Assembly (NCBI GenBank): GCA_024227155.1
Contig: JAAELB010000864.1
Coordinates: forward strand, 1-38,378
Reading direction: 5' to 3'
Length of the DNA stretch: 38,378 nt
From: Desulfobulbaceae bacterium
Lineage (GTDB): Bacteria > Desulfobacterota > Desulfobulbia > Desulfobulbales > Desulfocapsaceae
Both the position numbers and the translations under genes were made by a program. Positions within the stretch are counted from its first letter, which is position 1. Every line of letters begins with the position of its first letter. Under the pieces are notes generated by a model. That model was not told the origin of the DNA and made no database searches. It worked only from the letters and a program-made list of their open reading frames with translations. Below, piece after piece: positions 23,799-31,587 of this stretch.

Positions 23799-24956
23799 TT
23801 ATTTTACAGTCCGGATTATTTCGTCAGCTATCCTTCCTAACGGGACAACCACGTCAACGTAACCAAGTTCTGCAGGTGCTTTCGGCATCCCGTAGACGAT
23901 GCAGGATTGTTCATCCTGGCCGATGACAACGGCTGATTTGTTTTTCAGTACTTCTAGCCCTTTTGTCCCATCAGAGCCCATGCCCGTCATTATTACCGCT
24001 GTGGTCCGCCCCACATAATAATCCCCAACAGAACGGAAGAGATAGTCAACAGAAGGTTTACATGAGTTCTCAGGAGGATCATCGGTGATCTTTATTCGGC
24101 GGTTTTTTCCATCAGTACCGGCGACAAGTTTCATCTGTTTTCCTCCCGGGGCGATGTAGACGGTGTTCGCCACAATGTTTTCCCCGTTTGTTGCCTCTTT
24201 TACGCTAAGAGCGCACTTTTTATTAAGACTTGTCGCTAAAGATTTGGTGAAAACAGGGGGCATGTGTTGAACAATAAGGATTGGTACCCCAAGATTTCCA
24301 GGTAACTTAGGTAACATTTGATTGAGCGCATTAGGTCCGCCGGTTGAGATGCCAATGGTAACGATCTCTGATTTTCCACGCACTAGAGTCGAGGTTGTAG
24401 ATGCCTTTTTTGACAGGGGTCGAAGAGGTTGTGCTCTATTACTGGTGTTTAACCGGCCAGGGCGGGAATTTGTTCGATTAAGAGATGTCGCAGCGGACGG
24501 CTTTCGACTTAATAAACCATGACCATGAATGGATTTGGCATAGGATTTAAGTAAAGGCTCAAGTGCAGCCTTAATCTCTTTTTTACCTTCGCTCAGGCTA
24601 CTTGATTGAGGTTTAAGAATGAAATCAAAAGCGCCAAGCTGGAGTGCGCGCACGGTCATAGCACTTCCATCAGCCGTTAAAGTCGAGAGCATGATTGCTC
24701 CAACCTTTGGGTAATTTTTTTGGAGTTCTGCGAGAACCTCAATCCCATTCATCTGAGGCATCTCAATGTCGAGTGTGAGAATGTCAGGTTTGAGAGACTT
24801 AATCTTAGAAATCGCAATATTACCATTATGAGCGACTCCTGCTAATTCGACGCCGGGGATTTCAGCTATGATATCCGAGACAGCTTTTCGATAGACAATA
24901 GTGTCGTCGACTACAAGAACTCGAAGGTTTTTCCTGCCAATCATTCTGTTTCTCAA
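23799..24956 (-). CDS. cheB: Chemotaxis response regulator protein-glutamate methylesterase CheB
   Basis: CheB removes receptor methyl groups once phosphorylated by CheA. The N-terminal receiver (about residues 10-130) has VVDD and phospho-acceptor D63 (LTLDIEMPQMNG) with K115 in ILKPQ. The catalytic domain (about 195-385) has Ser204 in GISTGGPNA, His231 in QHMPP and Asp329 in GMGSDGTKG. The linker (140-195) is Ser/Arg/Pro-rich and longer than the enteric one. The ATG overlaps the cheW stop as ATGA, so translation is coupled. Length 385 residues. Confidence 0.97.
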   Translation of the reverse strand: MRNRMIGRKNLRVLVVDDTIVYRKAVSDIIAEIPGVELAGVAHNGNIAISKIKSLKPDILTLDIEMPQMNGIEVLAELQKNYPKVGAIMLSTLTADGSAMTVRALQLGAFDFILKPQSSSLSEGKKEIKAALEPLLKSYAKSIHGHGLLSRKPSAATSLNRTNSRPGRLNTSNRAQPLRPLSKKASTTSTLVRGKSEIVTIGISTGGPNALNQMLPKLPGNLGVPILIVQHMPPVFTKSLATSLNKKCALSVKEATNGENIVANTVYIAPGGKQMKLVAGTDGKNRRIKITDDPPENSCKPSVDYLFRSVGDYYVGRTTAVIMTGMGSDGTKGLEVLKNKSAVVIGQDEQSCIVYGMPKAPAELGYVDVVVPLGRIADEIIRTVK

Positions 24957-25411
24957 TCGTCTATGCTTAATACTTTTTCCACATCGAGTATGCCGATGAG
25001 GTTAGAATCGGTTTTATACACCCCGGTAAAATAATCTCCCTGGATGCCGCTCATGTTTGCCGGTGCTGGCTCTCTCATCTCCATGTCGGCTGAGACTACA
25101 TCACTGATCCTCCTGACAAGAAGACCAACATGGCCTCCAGCGGAATTAACAATAATATTTCTTGGATCTTGGGAAATATTGGTTTCCCCCAACCCTAATT
25201 TCCGACCAAGATCAATAATTGTAACAATCTGGCCCCGTAGATTGAGGATGCCAAGTACATAATCAGGGGCCTGGGGGACTTTGGTCATCTGCATTAACTT
25301 ATTGATTTCCTGGACCTTCAGTATATCCATGCCGCAGAGAGCGTCACCAACATAGAAAGTCGCTAGTTCAACAATATTTTTGCTGTTTGTTGTTGATCTG
25401 CTATCTGTCAT
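24953..25411 (-). CDS. cheW: Chemotaxis coupling protein CheW
   Basis: CheW links CheA to chemoreceptors in the polar array. It is a 152-residue single CheW domain with FYVGDALCGMDILKVQEIN, VLGILNLRGQIVTIIDLGRK and the late conserved GLLVRRISDV. It follows cheA after 68 bases and overlaps cheB by 4 bases. The ATG at 25411 has only a weak SD. The gap to cheA contains the 20-base solo arm also found in the fliE-fliF palindrome. Confidence 0.96.
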   Translation of the reverse strand: MTDSRSTTNSKNIVELATFYVGDALCGMDILKVQEINKLMQMTKVPQAPDYVLGILNLRGQIVTIIDLGRKLGLGETNISQDPRNIIVNSAGGHVGLLVRRISDVVSADMEMREPAPANMSGIQGDYFTGVYKTDSNLIGILDVEKVLSIDD

Positions 25412-25460
25412 ATTGATACCATTTGCATTATTAAGTTCGTCATTGAATTAAAAAGAGTAT

Positions 25461-25480
25461 AAATCAACAGACTCATGTAT
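25461..25480. repeat. Solo 20-bp arm shared with the fliE-fliF palindrome
   Basis: AAATCAACAGACTCATGTAT is identical to 9803-9822. In both places the last base is also the last base of a minus-strand stop codon: TGA of fliE and TAA of cheA. Confidence 0.85.
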
Positions 25481-28419
25481 TAATGTTGTCTTTTTATATA
25501 GTCATGAACAGAGACCATGAGCCGTTCTTTATCAAGTTTAATATGGTATTCATCGACGCCAACGGCCTTTCCTTTCGCAATGTCCTCAGCTGAAGCAAGG
25601 GTTGTGAGCGCAATAATCGGTAAACTTGAGTATCTTTCATCGCTACGAATTCGTTCGGTAAGTTCGAATCCATTCATGTTCGGCATCTCGATGTCGGTCA
25701 CCAGGAGAGAGATTTCATCACCGTGGGTCTCGAGCATGTTCCATCCCTCAACACCGTCTTCAGCCTCAATGACATTGTAACCGACCTCTGTCATATAGCC
25801 TTTGACCTGATTGCGAAAGAATTTTGAATCTTCAGCAATAAGAATGTTGGGGGGAGCAATGTCCTCTTCAAACGACTCTACTGCAAAAGATTCCTGCTCT
25901 TCTAATCGCTGTGGGAAAAGATTCTGAACCATCTCAAAGACATTGACAAGCATGGTAGTGTGTTCGTCTATGATAATGGATCCCATGATTCCTGGCTGGC
26001 TAAGAGTTGAGTCGTCAATATCAGCGGTAACCTCTAGAGCATCTATTGGTCCTATGGCCAGAAGACCTATCGGTTTTTTGGCAATGTTGAAGACAATCAC
26101 CAGAAGGTTATCGTGATCAGCTAAGGGTTGAACCATAGCAACGTCATCAACACAGATGAGGCTTAAACTGCCACCACGATATTTCATCACCCGTTTCCCG
26201 CCAAGATCTTCAATATCTGATCGCTTGATTTTCTCAATACGTTCAACCTGATTGAGGGGAACCCCAAAATTTTCCGCTTCTGAGCTCTTGAAGATAAGCA
26301 GGGATTGTTTGTCTTTTTTGGCGTTGATAGCTGCTGCTGCGGCCTTTGCAACTTCAGCTGCCCTGTCAGATCCATCTATGGAGGTGAGGTGACCCATTCT
26401 GGCAATATTGCTCACATCAAGAATAAGAGCGATCCGGCCATCTCCCATAATGGTTGCACCGGCATACCCTTTGCATTGTTGTAAGTGTCTGCCCAGGGGT
26501 TTTATCACGATCTCTTCAGAGTCCTGGAGTCTGTCAACAATGAGTCCGTATTTCATAGACCCGGTGGAGACAACCACAATGTTGAGGGCGCTCGATGCAG
26601 TGTACCTACGGTCAATAATTGACCTTGGTCTGTTATTTTGTACATTATTCCCCTGGGTTGAACCATTTTGCCCATTTTCGAATAACGGCGAGTCTTTGCC
26701 TCTTCTATCAGAAATCAGTTCTCTTCTGTCCTTTTTTATATCCTTATCATTAAGATCATAGTAGGTGCGATCAACCCCTATCACATCGGCTAGTCGTATG
26801 AGAGGTAAGAGGGTGCCGCGCAGTCGGACTACTTCTGCGTCTCCCACCTTTTCAACTCTTTCCTTGACCTGGTTGGCTGGAATACGCAGCAGTTCTTCCA
26901 GGTTTACCTGTGGGATTGCGTATCGTTCCCCCCCGGTTTCTATTATTTGGCATGGGATAATGGCGAGAGTCAGTGGTAGTTTAATGGAGATGGTGGTTCC
27001 AGCACCTTTTTCGGAGATGATGTCAACATTGCCACCAAGTTGGTCCAGGTTGGTTTTTACTACATCCATGCCGACGCCTCTGCCGGAAACATCTGTCACG
27101 GCTTGGGCGGTGGAGAAACCGGGTAAAAAGATAAGATTGACCTTTTCTTTATCCGACATTGCCTGGGCTTGTTCAACAGAGATAAGACCTTTATTTACTG
27201 CACTTGCTGCAAGTGCCTCCCCATCAAGCCCCTTCCCGTCGTCACTGATTTCTATGACGACCTGCCCTGCTGCGTGGTAGGCTTTGAGTATGACTAAACC
27301 ATTAGGAGACTTGCCCATCTTTTTACGATCAGCTGGTACCTCAATGCCGTGATCTACAGAATTACGTACTAGATGGGTGAGCGGATCATTGATCGCCTCA
27401 ATAATGGTTTTATCGAGTTCAACATCTTTGCCAACTATGGTTAGATCAATTGTTTTACTTAACTTTTTCGACAGATCCCTGACAACACGGGGAAATTTAT
27501 TAAAGACGTTGCCTATTGGCTGCATTCGAGTAAGCATAATCGCTTCCTGCAACTCAGAGGTGATCAGGTCTATTCGTTGACCAACCGCCTCCGCATTCCT
27601 GAGGTCATCTGAACCAATGGTCTGTAGCAGCTGATTCCTACTGAGTACCAGCTCACCTGCCAGATTCATTAGAGAATCAAGAAGGCTGACGTGAACCCTG
27701 AGAGACGTTTCAGCCTTTGCTGGGGGTGCTGTCTTTGCCTGGGTACCAACTGTCTGGTTCGCTTGTGGTGTTGTTGGTTGGACTGGAGGTGTTACCATCT
27801 CTGGTTCCTCAACAATTGTATCGATTTCAGGTGAAGTGATGGCTTCAATTGCTTCAGGAGCATCCTGAACTGGTGGGATTGGTTCAGTGGGTATTTCACT
27901 TTCTGCTTGTGGCTCTGGTTCCGGTTCCTGTTCAAGATCTGCTGCTTTGTCCTCAACAGGTTCAGGTGTTGCTTCAGGTGCTGTGATTTCTTCCTCAACC
28001 GGCTCTACGCTCTCTGCAGGCGGTTGGGAGAATGAACCATCCGCTATTGCATTGAGAGGTGTGAGGTTGGAGGATATATCAACATCGTTACTATTTTGAA
28101 CATCCTCAATCATACTCTGGAGTTGATCTGAAGCGATAAGCAGGACGTTGATGATTTCGGGGGTGGGTATAAGTTTCTTACTGCGAATCATACCCAAGAC
28201 ATTTTCCGCTGCATGGGATAACTCTTGTATAGCAGTGAGTCCCATGAAACCAGCTCCACCTTTTATGGAGTGAGCGGCCCTGAACACCTTGTTGACCAGA
28301 TCTTCGTCTATGTTGGCACCTGTTTCTTCAATTGCCAGCAGGTCGTTTTCTATATCTGCAAGATGCTCTAAAGATTCTTCGATAAATCCTTGCAATATTT
28401 CGTCATCTTCGATTTCCAT
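25480..28419 (-). CDS. cheA: Hybrid chemotaxis histidine kinase CheA with two CheW domains and a receiver
   Basis: CheA autophosphorylates on its HPt His and passes phosphate to CheY and CheB. I start it at 28419 (MEIEDDEIL), where GGAGAG lies upstream; a second ATG is 12 bases earlier. Residues are counted from the earlier ATG. Domains: HPt with His54 (FRAAHSIKGGAGFMG); a Pro/Glu-rich linker at about 135-240 where a P2 domain is expected; dimerisation and HATPase (HLVRNSVDHGIE, ISDDGKGLD, GRGVGMDVVK); a CheW domain with a 45-residue Arg/Asn/Gly-rich insert near 575-620; a second CheW-like domain at about 700-845; and a receiver with VTDIEMPNMNG from about 860. At 979 residues it is far longer than enteric CheA. 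Confidence 0.96.
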   Translation of the reverse strand: MEIEDDEILQGFIEESLEHLADIENDLLAIEETGANIDEDLVNKVFRAAHSIKGGAGFMGLTAIQELSHAAENVLGMIRSKKLIPTPEIINVLLIASDQLQSMIEDVQNSNDVDISSNLTPLNAIADGSFSQPPAESVEPVEEEITAPEATPEPVEDKAADLEQEPEPEPQAESEIPTEPIPPVQDAPEAIEAITSPEIDTIVEEPEMVTPPVQPTTPQANQTVGTQAKTAPPAKAETSLRVHVSLLDSLMNLAGELVLSRNQLLQTIGSDDLRNAEAVGQRIDLITSELQEAIMLTRMQPIGNVFNKFPRVVRDLSKKLSKTIDLTIVGKDVELDKTIIEAINDPLTHLVRNSVDHGIEVPADRKKMGKSPNGLVILKAYHAAGQVVIEISDDGKGLDGEALAASAVNKGLISVEQAQAMSDKEKVNLIFLPGFSTAQAVTDVSGRGVGMDVVKTNLDQLGGNVDIISEKGAGTTISIKLPLTLAIIPCQIIETGGERYAIPQVNLEELLRIPANQVKERVEKVGDAEVVRLRGTLLPLIRLADVIGVDRTYYDLNDKDIKKDRRELISDRRGKDSPLFENGQNGSTQGNNVQNNRPRSIIDRRYTASSALNIVVVSTGSMKYGLIVDRLQDSEEIVIKPLGRHLQQCKGYAGATIMGDGRIALILDVSNIARMGHLTSIDGSDRAAEVAKAAAAAINAKKDKQSLLIFKSSEAENFGVPLNQVERIEKIKRSDIEDLGGKRVMKYRGGSLSLICVDDVAMVQPLADHDNLLVIVFNIAKKPIGLLAIGPIDALEVTADIDDSTLSQPGIMGSIIIDEHTTMLVNVFEMVQNLFPQRLEEQESFAVESFEEDIAPPNILIAEDSKFFRNQVKGYMTEVGYNVIEAEDGVEGWNMLETHGDEISLLVTDIEMPNMNGFELTERIRSDERYSSLPIIALTTLASAEDIAKGKAVGVDEYHIKLDKERLMVSVHDYIKRQH

Positions 28420-28550
28420 AAAACTCTCCATACGGTTTTGTTTGATTCTTGAGACTATATAAGTTTATACATACCAAAATTGCTATGTACAGGAGTTTTT
28501 TAAAAATTATTACTGTGCTAGAGAGAAAAACGACAGGAAGCTCAATAAGA

Positions 28551-28578
28551 ACGGCTCACCAGGGTAAAGGTGAGCCGT
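28551..28578 (-). terminator. Hairpin terminator candidate downstream of the SlyD-like gene
   Basis: A perfect 10-bp stem, ACGGCTCACC and GGTGAGCCGT, with an 8-base loop. It lies about 30 bases after the stop of the isomerase gene and upstream of cheA. The following T content is weak (TTCTTATT on the minus strand), so termination efficiency is uncertain. Confidence 0.6.
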
Positions 28579-28606
28579 AGAATAACAGAGATGTTCTTTT
28601 TGTTTT

Positions 28607-29059
28607 TTAGTGGGTTGCACCTTGCTCAATGTCTAATAGAACAACTTCATAATTAAGGTGATGTCCTGCAAGCGGGTGGTTGTAATCCACAGTAACTTTG
28701 GCACCATCAACTTCAATCACAGTGGCTGGGACCTTCTGTTGTTGTCCGTCTTTTTCAACATTGAGAGAGAGGATCATTCCCTGGGTTGGCTTTAAAGAAT
28801 CGACCATAGCCTGGTTCTCAATGGTCTGTAACAGATCTTTCTGGCGAGGCCCGTATCCTTCTTCTGGCGGCACACGAACTTTCTGCATAACACCTACCTG
28901 CATATTGGTAACTGCTTCTTCGAGGGTTGGTGGTAGGTCGCTGTTGCCTATGGTCGCACGCACTGGCTTGTCTTTTTCCGCGACAAAGAATACTTCGCCA
29001 TTGTCTAGTTTCCCTGTAAAAGCGAGAACCACTACATCGTTTTCTTTTGGTTGTGTCAA
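28607..29059 (-). CDS. FKBP-type peptidyl-prolyl cis-trans isomerase, SlyD-like
   Basis: A cytoplasmic prolyl isomerase/chaperone of 150 residues. The split FKBP domain starts with VVVLAFTGKLDNGEVF and ends with the SlyD-type motif VDYNHPLAGHHLNYEVVLLD. Between them an insert-in-flap region holds PPEEGYGPRQ. There is no His-rich tail such as the E. coli SlyD nickel tail. The start is a TTG at 29059 with GGAG 7-8 bases upstream; no ATG or GTG in frame fits. A 175-base gap with a hairpin separates it from cheA, so it is likely its own unit. Confidence 0.9.
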   Translation of the reverse strand: MTQPKENDVVVLAFTGKLDNGEVFFVAEKDKPVRATIGNSDLPPTLEEAVTNMQVGVMQKVRVPPEEGYGPRQKDLLQTIENQAMVDSLKPTQGMILSLNVEKDGQQQKVPATVIEVDGAKVTVDYNHPLAGHHLNYEVVLLDIEQGATH

Positions 29060-29087
29060 AACAATACTCCTTGCTGCTGTATAATTA

Positions 29088-29199
29088 TTAGTACCTTAGA
29101 AATTCAATCGAAATCTTCGTTTATCTGTTGTTTTTTTGAATGAATTTCGTGAAGGTACTTATCCAGCGATTGTAAAAAGTTTCCGACAAGTCGGGTTAG
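29088..29199 (-). repeat. Dispersed palindromic repeat, copy G
   Basis: On the plus strand it runs TTAGTACCTTAGAAATTCAA to GTTTCCGACAAGTCGGGTTAG. The inner stem AGAAATTCA pairs with TGAATTTC(GTG)AAGGTAC. It is the best-preserved copy and lies in the divergent gap between the SlyD-like gene and hisI. A right-end fragment, TTAGTGCCTTACTC, recurs at 29333-29346. Confidence 0.92.
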
Positions 29200-29293
29200 A
29201 TAATGAAATTGTTGAGTTCTGATAACTGTGGCACATACTATAGGAAAAGTTGCAATTTATGCAAGATAATAGGGTGGAAATGGTTCGAGTGGC

Positions 29294-29322
29294 TTGACAA
29301 AGTTGTAATAGCTGTCTAAATT
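29294..29322 (+). promoter_or_regulatory. Sigma-70-type promoter candidate for hisI
   Basis: A perfect -35 TTGACA at 29294-29299, a 17-base spacer and TAAATT at 29317-29322, about 75 bases upstream of the hisI start. The rest of the 337-base gap is filled by repeat copy G and unremarkable AT-rich sequence. Confidence 0.55.
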
Positions 29323-29396
29323 ATCTCTCCTTTTAGTGCCTTACTCAATAAAAATCATTTACGCCAGCTGATAAATAAAAAAGATCCAGAAATATT

Positions 29397-29777
29397 ATGG
29401 TTACATTAAATTTTTCTAAATCAGAAGATGGACTTCTGCCTGCTATTGTTCAGGATTATGAAACTGACGAAGTCCTGATGCTGGCTTATATTAATAAATT
29501 TGCCTGGGAAGAGACACTCAGGACCGGTAAGGCACACTACTGGAGCCGTTCAAGAAATGCTCTCTGGCTGAAAGGAGAGACATCGGGGCATATCCAGAAA
29601 ATCCATGACATTTTAGTAGATTGTGACGACGATACAGTTATCTACAGGGTTGAACAATTAGGTGGTGCTGCCTGCCACACAGGCCACCGGTCCTGCTTTT
29701 ACCGTAGGGTGGATGGAGAGGATCTTAAAATTGAAGGGGAACTGGTGTTTGACCCGGAAGTGGTATACAAAAAATAA
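29397..29777 (+). CDS. hisI: Phosphoribosyl-AMP cyclohydrolase HisI
   Basis: HisI opens the purine ring of phosphoribosyl-AMP in the third step of histidine synthesis. At 126 residues it is the stand-alone cyclohydrolase without the HisE pyrophosphatase domain. The family motifs are complete: [36 protein letters not shown], the metal-binding DCDDDT and [11 protein letters not shown]. No SD is visible before the ATG. hisG follows after 53 bases, so the two form a short histidine operon apart from the other his genes. Confidence 0.95.
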   Translation: MVTLNFSKSEDGLLPAIVQDYETDEVLMLAYINKFAWEETLRTGKAHYWSRSRNALWLKGETSGHIQKIHDILVDCDDDTVIYRVEQLGGAACHTGHRSCFYRRVDGEDLKIEGELVFDPEVVYKK

Positions 29778-29830
29778 TAGAGGCGTCAAGGGCAGTGCCC
29801 TGATGCGAGGATAAAGTAGGAGACTGTAGC

Positions 29831-30703
29831 ATGGATCAGCTAAAACTAGGACTTCCAAAAGGTAGTCTCGAAAATGCCACCATTGAACTTTTTGAGAAAG
29901 CAGGGTGGCGTATTAAACCGGCAGCTAGAAACTATTTCCCCGAAATAGATGACCCGCAGCTCGACTGTTCAATATGTCGTCCCCAGGAGATGTCCAGATA
30001 TGTTGAAAGCGGTATGCTTGATGCTGGTATTACTGGCAAAGACTGGACCATGGAAAACAGATCAGATACCATGTTGGTTTGTGACCTGGTCTACTCCAAG
30101 GTGAGTAGAAGGCCGACTAGATGGGTGATAGCTGTTGCTGGAGATTCAGAAATTACATGCCTTGAAGATCTTGAGGGAAAGAAGATTTCAACCGAGCTTG
30201 TTGGGGTCACAGAGCGTTTTTTCGCAGAGAAAAAGATTAATGTTGATATTGAATTTTCCTGGGGTGCAACCGAGGCAAAGGTTGTCTCTGGGTTGGCTGA
30301 TGCTATAGTTGAAGTAACAGAGACGGAAAGTACAATAAGAGCCCATGGGTTGCGTATTATTCATCAGTTGATGGAATCCAATACTCAGTTTATTGCCAAT
30401 AAAAAGGCTTGGGAAGATCCGTGGAAAAGAGAAAAAATAGAGAATATTGTACTGATGCTTCAAGGGTCTCTTAATGCCGATCGCATTGTTGGTTTAAAGA
30501 TGAATGTTGCCAGCAGCAAACTTGATGATATTGTAGCGGTACTTCCATCTCTTAACGCACCTACCGTTGCAAGTCTTTACAATCAGGACTGGTATTCGGT
30601 GGAAACAGTTGTCTCTGAGGACATCGTTCGGGATCTTATTCCTCAGCTTAAAAAAATTGGTGCTGAAGGGATTATCGAGTATGCACTGAATAAAATTATT
30701 TAA
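29831..30703 (+). CDS. hisG: ATP phosphoribosyltransferase HisG, long form
   Basis: HisG joins ATP and PRPP in the first committed step of histidine synthesis. It opens [20 protein letters not shown] and has the PRPP-loop region [20 protein letters not shown]. At 290 residues it is the long form, with a C-terminal ACT-like domain from about residue 210 ([20 protein letters not shown]) for histidine feedback inhibition. Long HisG does not need HisZ. GGAG lies upstream of the ATG. No attenuator with a His-codon leader is visible ahead of hisI. Confidence 0.96.
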   Translation: MDQLKLGLPKGSLENATIELFEKAGWRIKPAARNYFPEIDDPQLDCSICRPQEMSRYVESGMLDAGITGKDWTMENRSDTMLVCDLVYSKVSRRPTRWVIAVAGDSEITCLEDLEGKKISTELVGVTERFFAEKKINVDIEFSWGATEAKVVSGLADAIVEVTETESTIRAHGLRIIHQLMESNTQFIANKKAWEDPWKREKIENIVLMLQGSLNADRIVGLKMNVASSKLDDIVAVLPSLNAPTVASLYNQDWYSVETVVSEDIVRDLIPQLKKIGAEGIIEYALNKII

Positions 30704-30718
30704 CTCGTCATTTCCTCA

Positions 30719-30789
30719 GGTATTAAATTTAAAACACTCTCCTGATTTCTTGTTTTTTTTATGACAGAAGTTCAGGACTAAGGCACTAA
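30719..30789 (+). repeat. Dispersed palindromic repeat, copy H (right half)
   Basis: It shares TTAAAACACTCTCCTGATTT, CTTGTTTTTTTTATGACAGA and the end AAGGCACTAA with copies A and B. The hairpin-bearing left half is missing. It lies in the hisG-engB gap. Confidence 0.8.
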
Positions 30790-30807
30790 TTATTTAAGGA
30801 GAAGTGT

Positions 30808-31392
30808 ATGGATTTTTCCAAAGTTGATTTTCTCCTGAGCGTGCATAGTCTCAAGCAACTGCCAGAGGCAGAACTGCCTGAAATTGCTTTTGCCGGCCGT
30901 TCGAATGTAGGCAAGTCCAGCCTTATCAACAAAATGCTTGGCCGGAAAAAACTCGTTAAAGTGAGTTCGAGGCCAGGAAAAACCCAAGGATTAAATTATT
31001 TTCAGGTGGGCAACCAGTTCCACCTGGTCGATTTGCCAGGGTACGGATTCGCCAAGGTTCCCAAAGGGATGCAGAATGCCTGGCAATCTCTGATCTCCTC
31101 TTACCTGGAAAACCGATCCACCCTGAGATGTGTCGTGGTAATAGTTGATATACGCCATGAGCCAAAGTCGAAGGACACACAACTCTTTGACTGGCTTCGG
31201 CAAAACAACATTCCATGCCTTCCTGTTTATACCAAAATTGACAAGGTGTCAGGTAGTATCAGAGGAAAAAATGCTAAGTTGCTCGATGCTGGCCACGGTG
31301 TATCAAAAGAAGAACGGGTACTTTTTTCTGCCAAAACCGGACAGGGCAGAACTGAACTGATCTCCGCCCTCGGATCCTTCCTCCCCTCGTAA
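30808..31392 (+). CDS. engB: Ribosome biogenesis GTPase EngB (YsxC/YihA)
   Basis: An essential-type GTPase that helps assemble the 50S subunit. All G motifs are seen: G1 GRSNVGKSSL, G2-like SSRPGKTQGLNYF, G3 DLPGYGFA, G4 TKIDKV and G5 FSAKTGQG. At 194 residues it is the family size. GGAG lies 8 bases upstream of the ATG. It follows hisG after a gap carrying repeat copy H, and could be read through from the his promoter. Confidence 0.96.
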   Translation: MDFSKVDFLLSVHSLKQLPEAELPEIAFAGRSNVGKSSLINKMLGRKKLVKVSSRPGKTQGLNYFQVGNQFHLVDLPGYGFAKVPKGMQNAWQSLISSYLENRSTLRCVVVIVDIRHEPKSKDTQLFDWLRQNNIPCLPVYTKIDKVSGSIRGKNAKLLDAGHGVSKEERVLFSAKTGQGRTELISALGSFLPS

Positions 31393-31453
31393 ACGAGCTG
31401 TCTGTTTTCATAGTTTCTTCATTTTCATAAATATTGTCGGCTTTGTGCGTCTT

Positions 31454-31482
31454 TTTTATGATTCTTCGTAAAATAGTATAAT
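31454..31482 (+). promoter_or_regulatory. Promoter candidate upstream of the nucleoside-phosphorylase-like gene
   Basis: TATAAT at 31477-31482 is a perfect -10, but the -35 (TTTTAT, 17 bases upstream) is poor. The 5' leader also holds an inverted repeat, CCCCTTT (31529-31535) and AAAGGGG (31554-31560), just before the SD. Confidence 0.35.
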
Positions 31483-31587
31483 ATACTAGGAGATAGTTGT
31501 CTTACAGCTGATCTCACCAAATCCGGAGCCCCTTTTTGGAGAGTTTGAAAGTGAAAGGGGGAATCGCTATATTACAGAAGGAGCAAG

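Noticed and set aside
26765-27280. 171-codon plus-strand frame opposite cheA
   Set aside because: It is opposite the highly conserved HATPase/CheW region of cheA; Ser/Pro/Thr-rich shadow composition.
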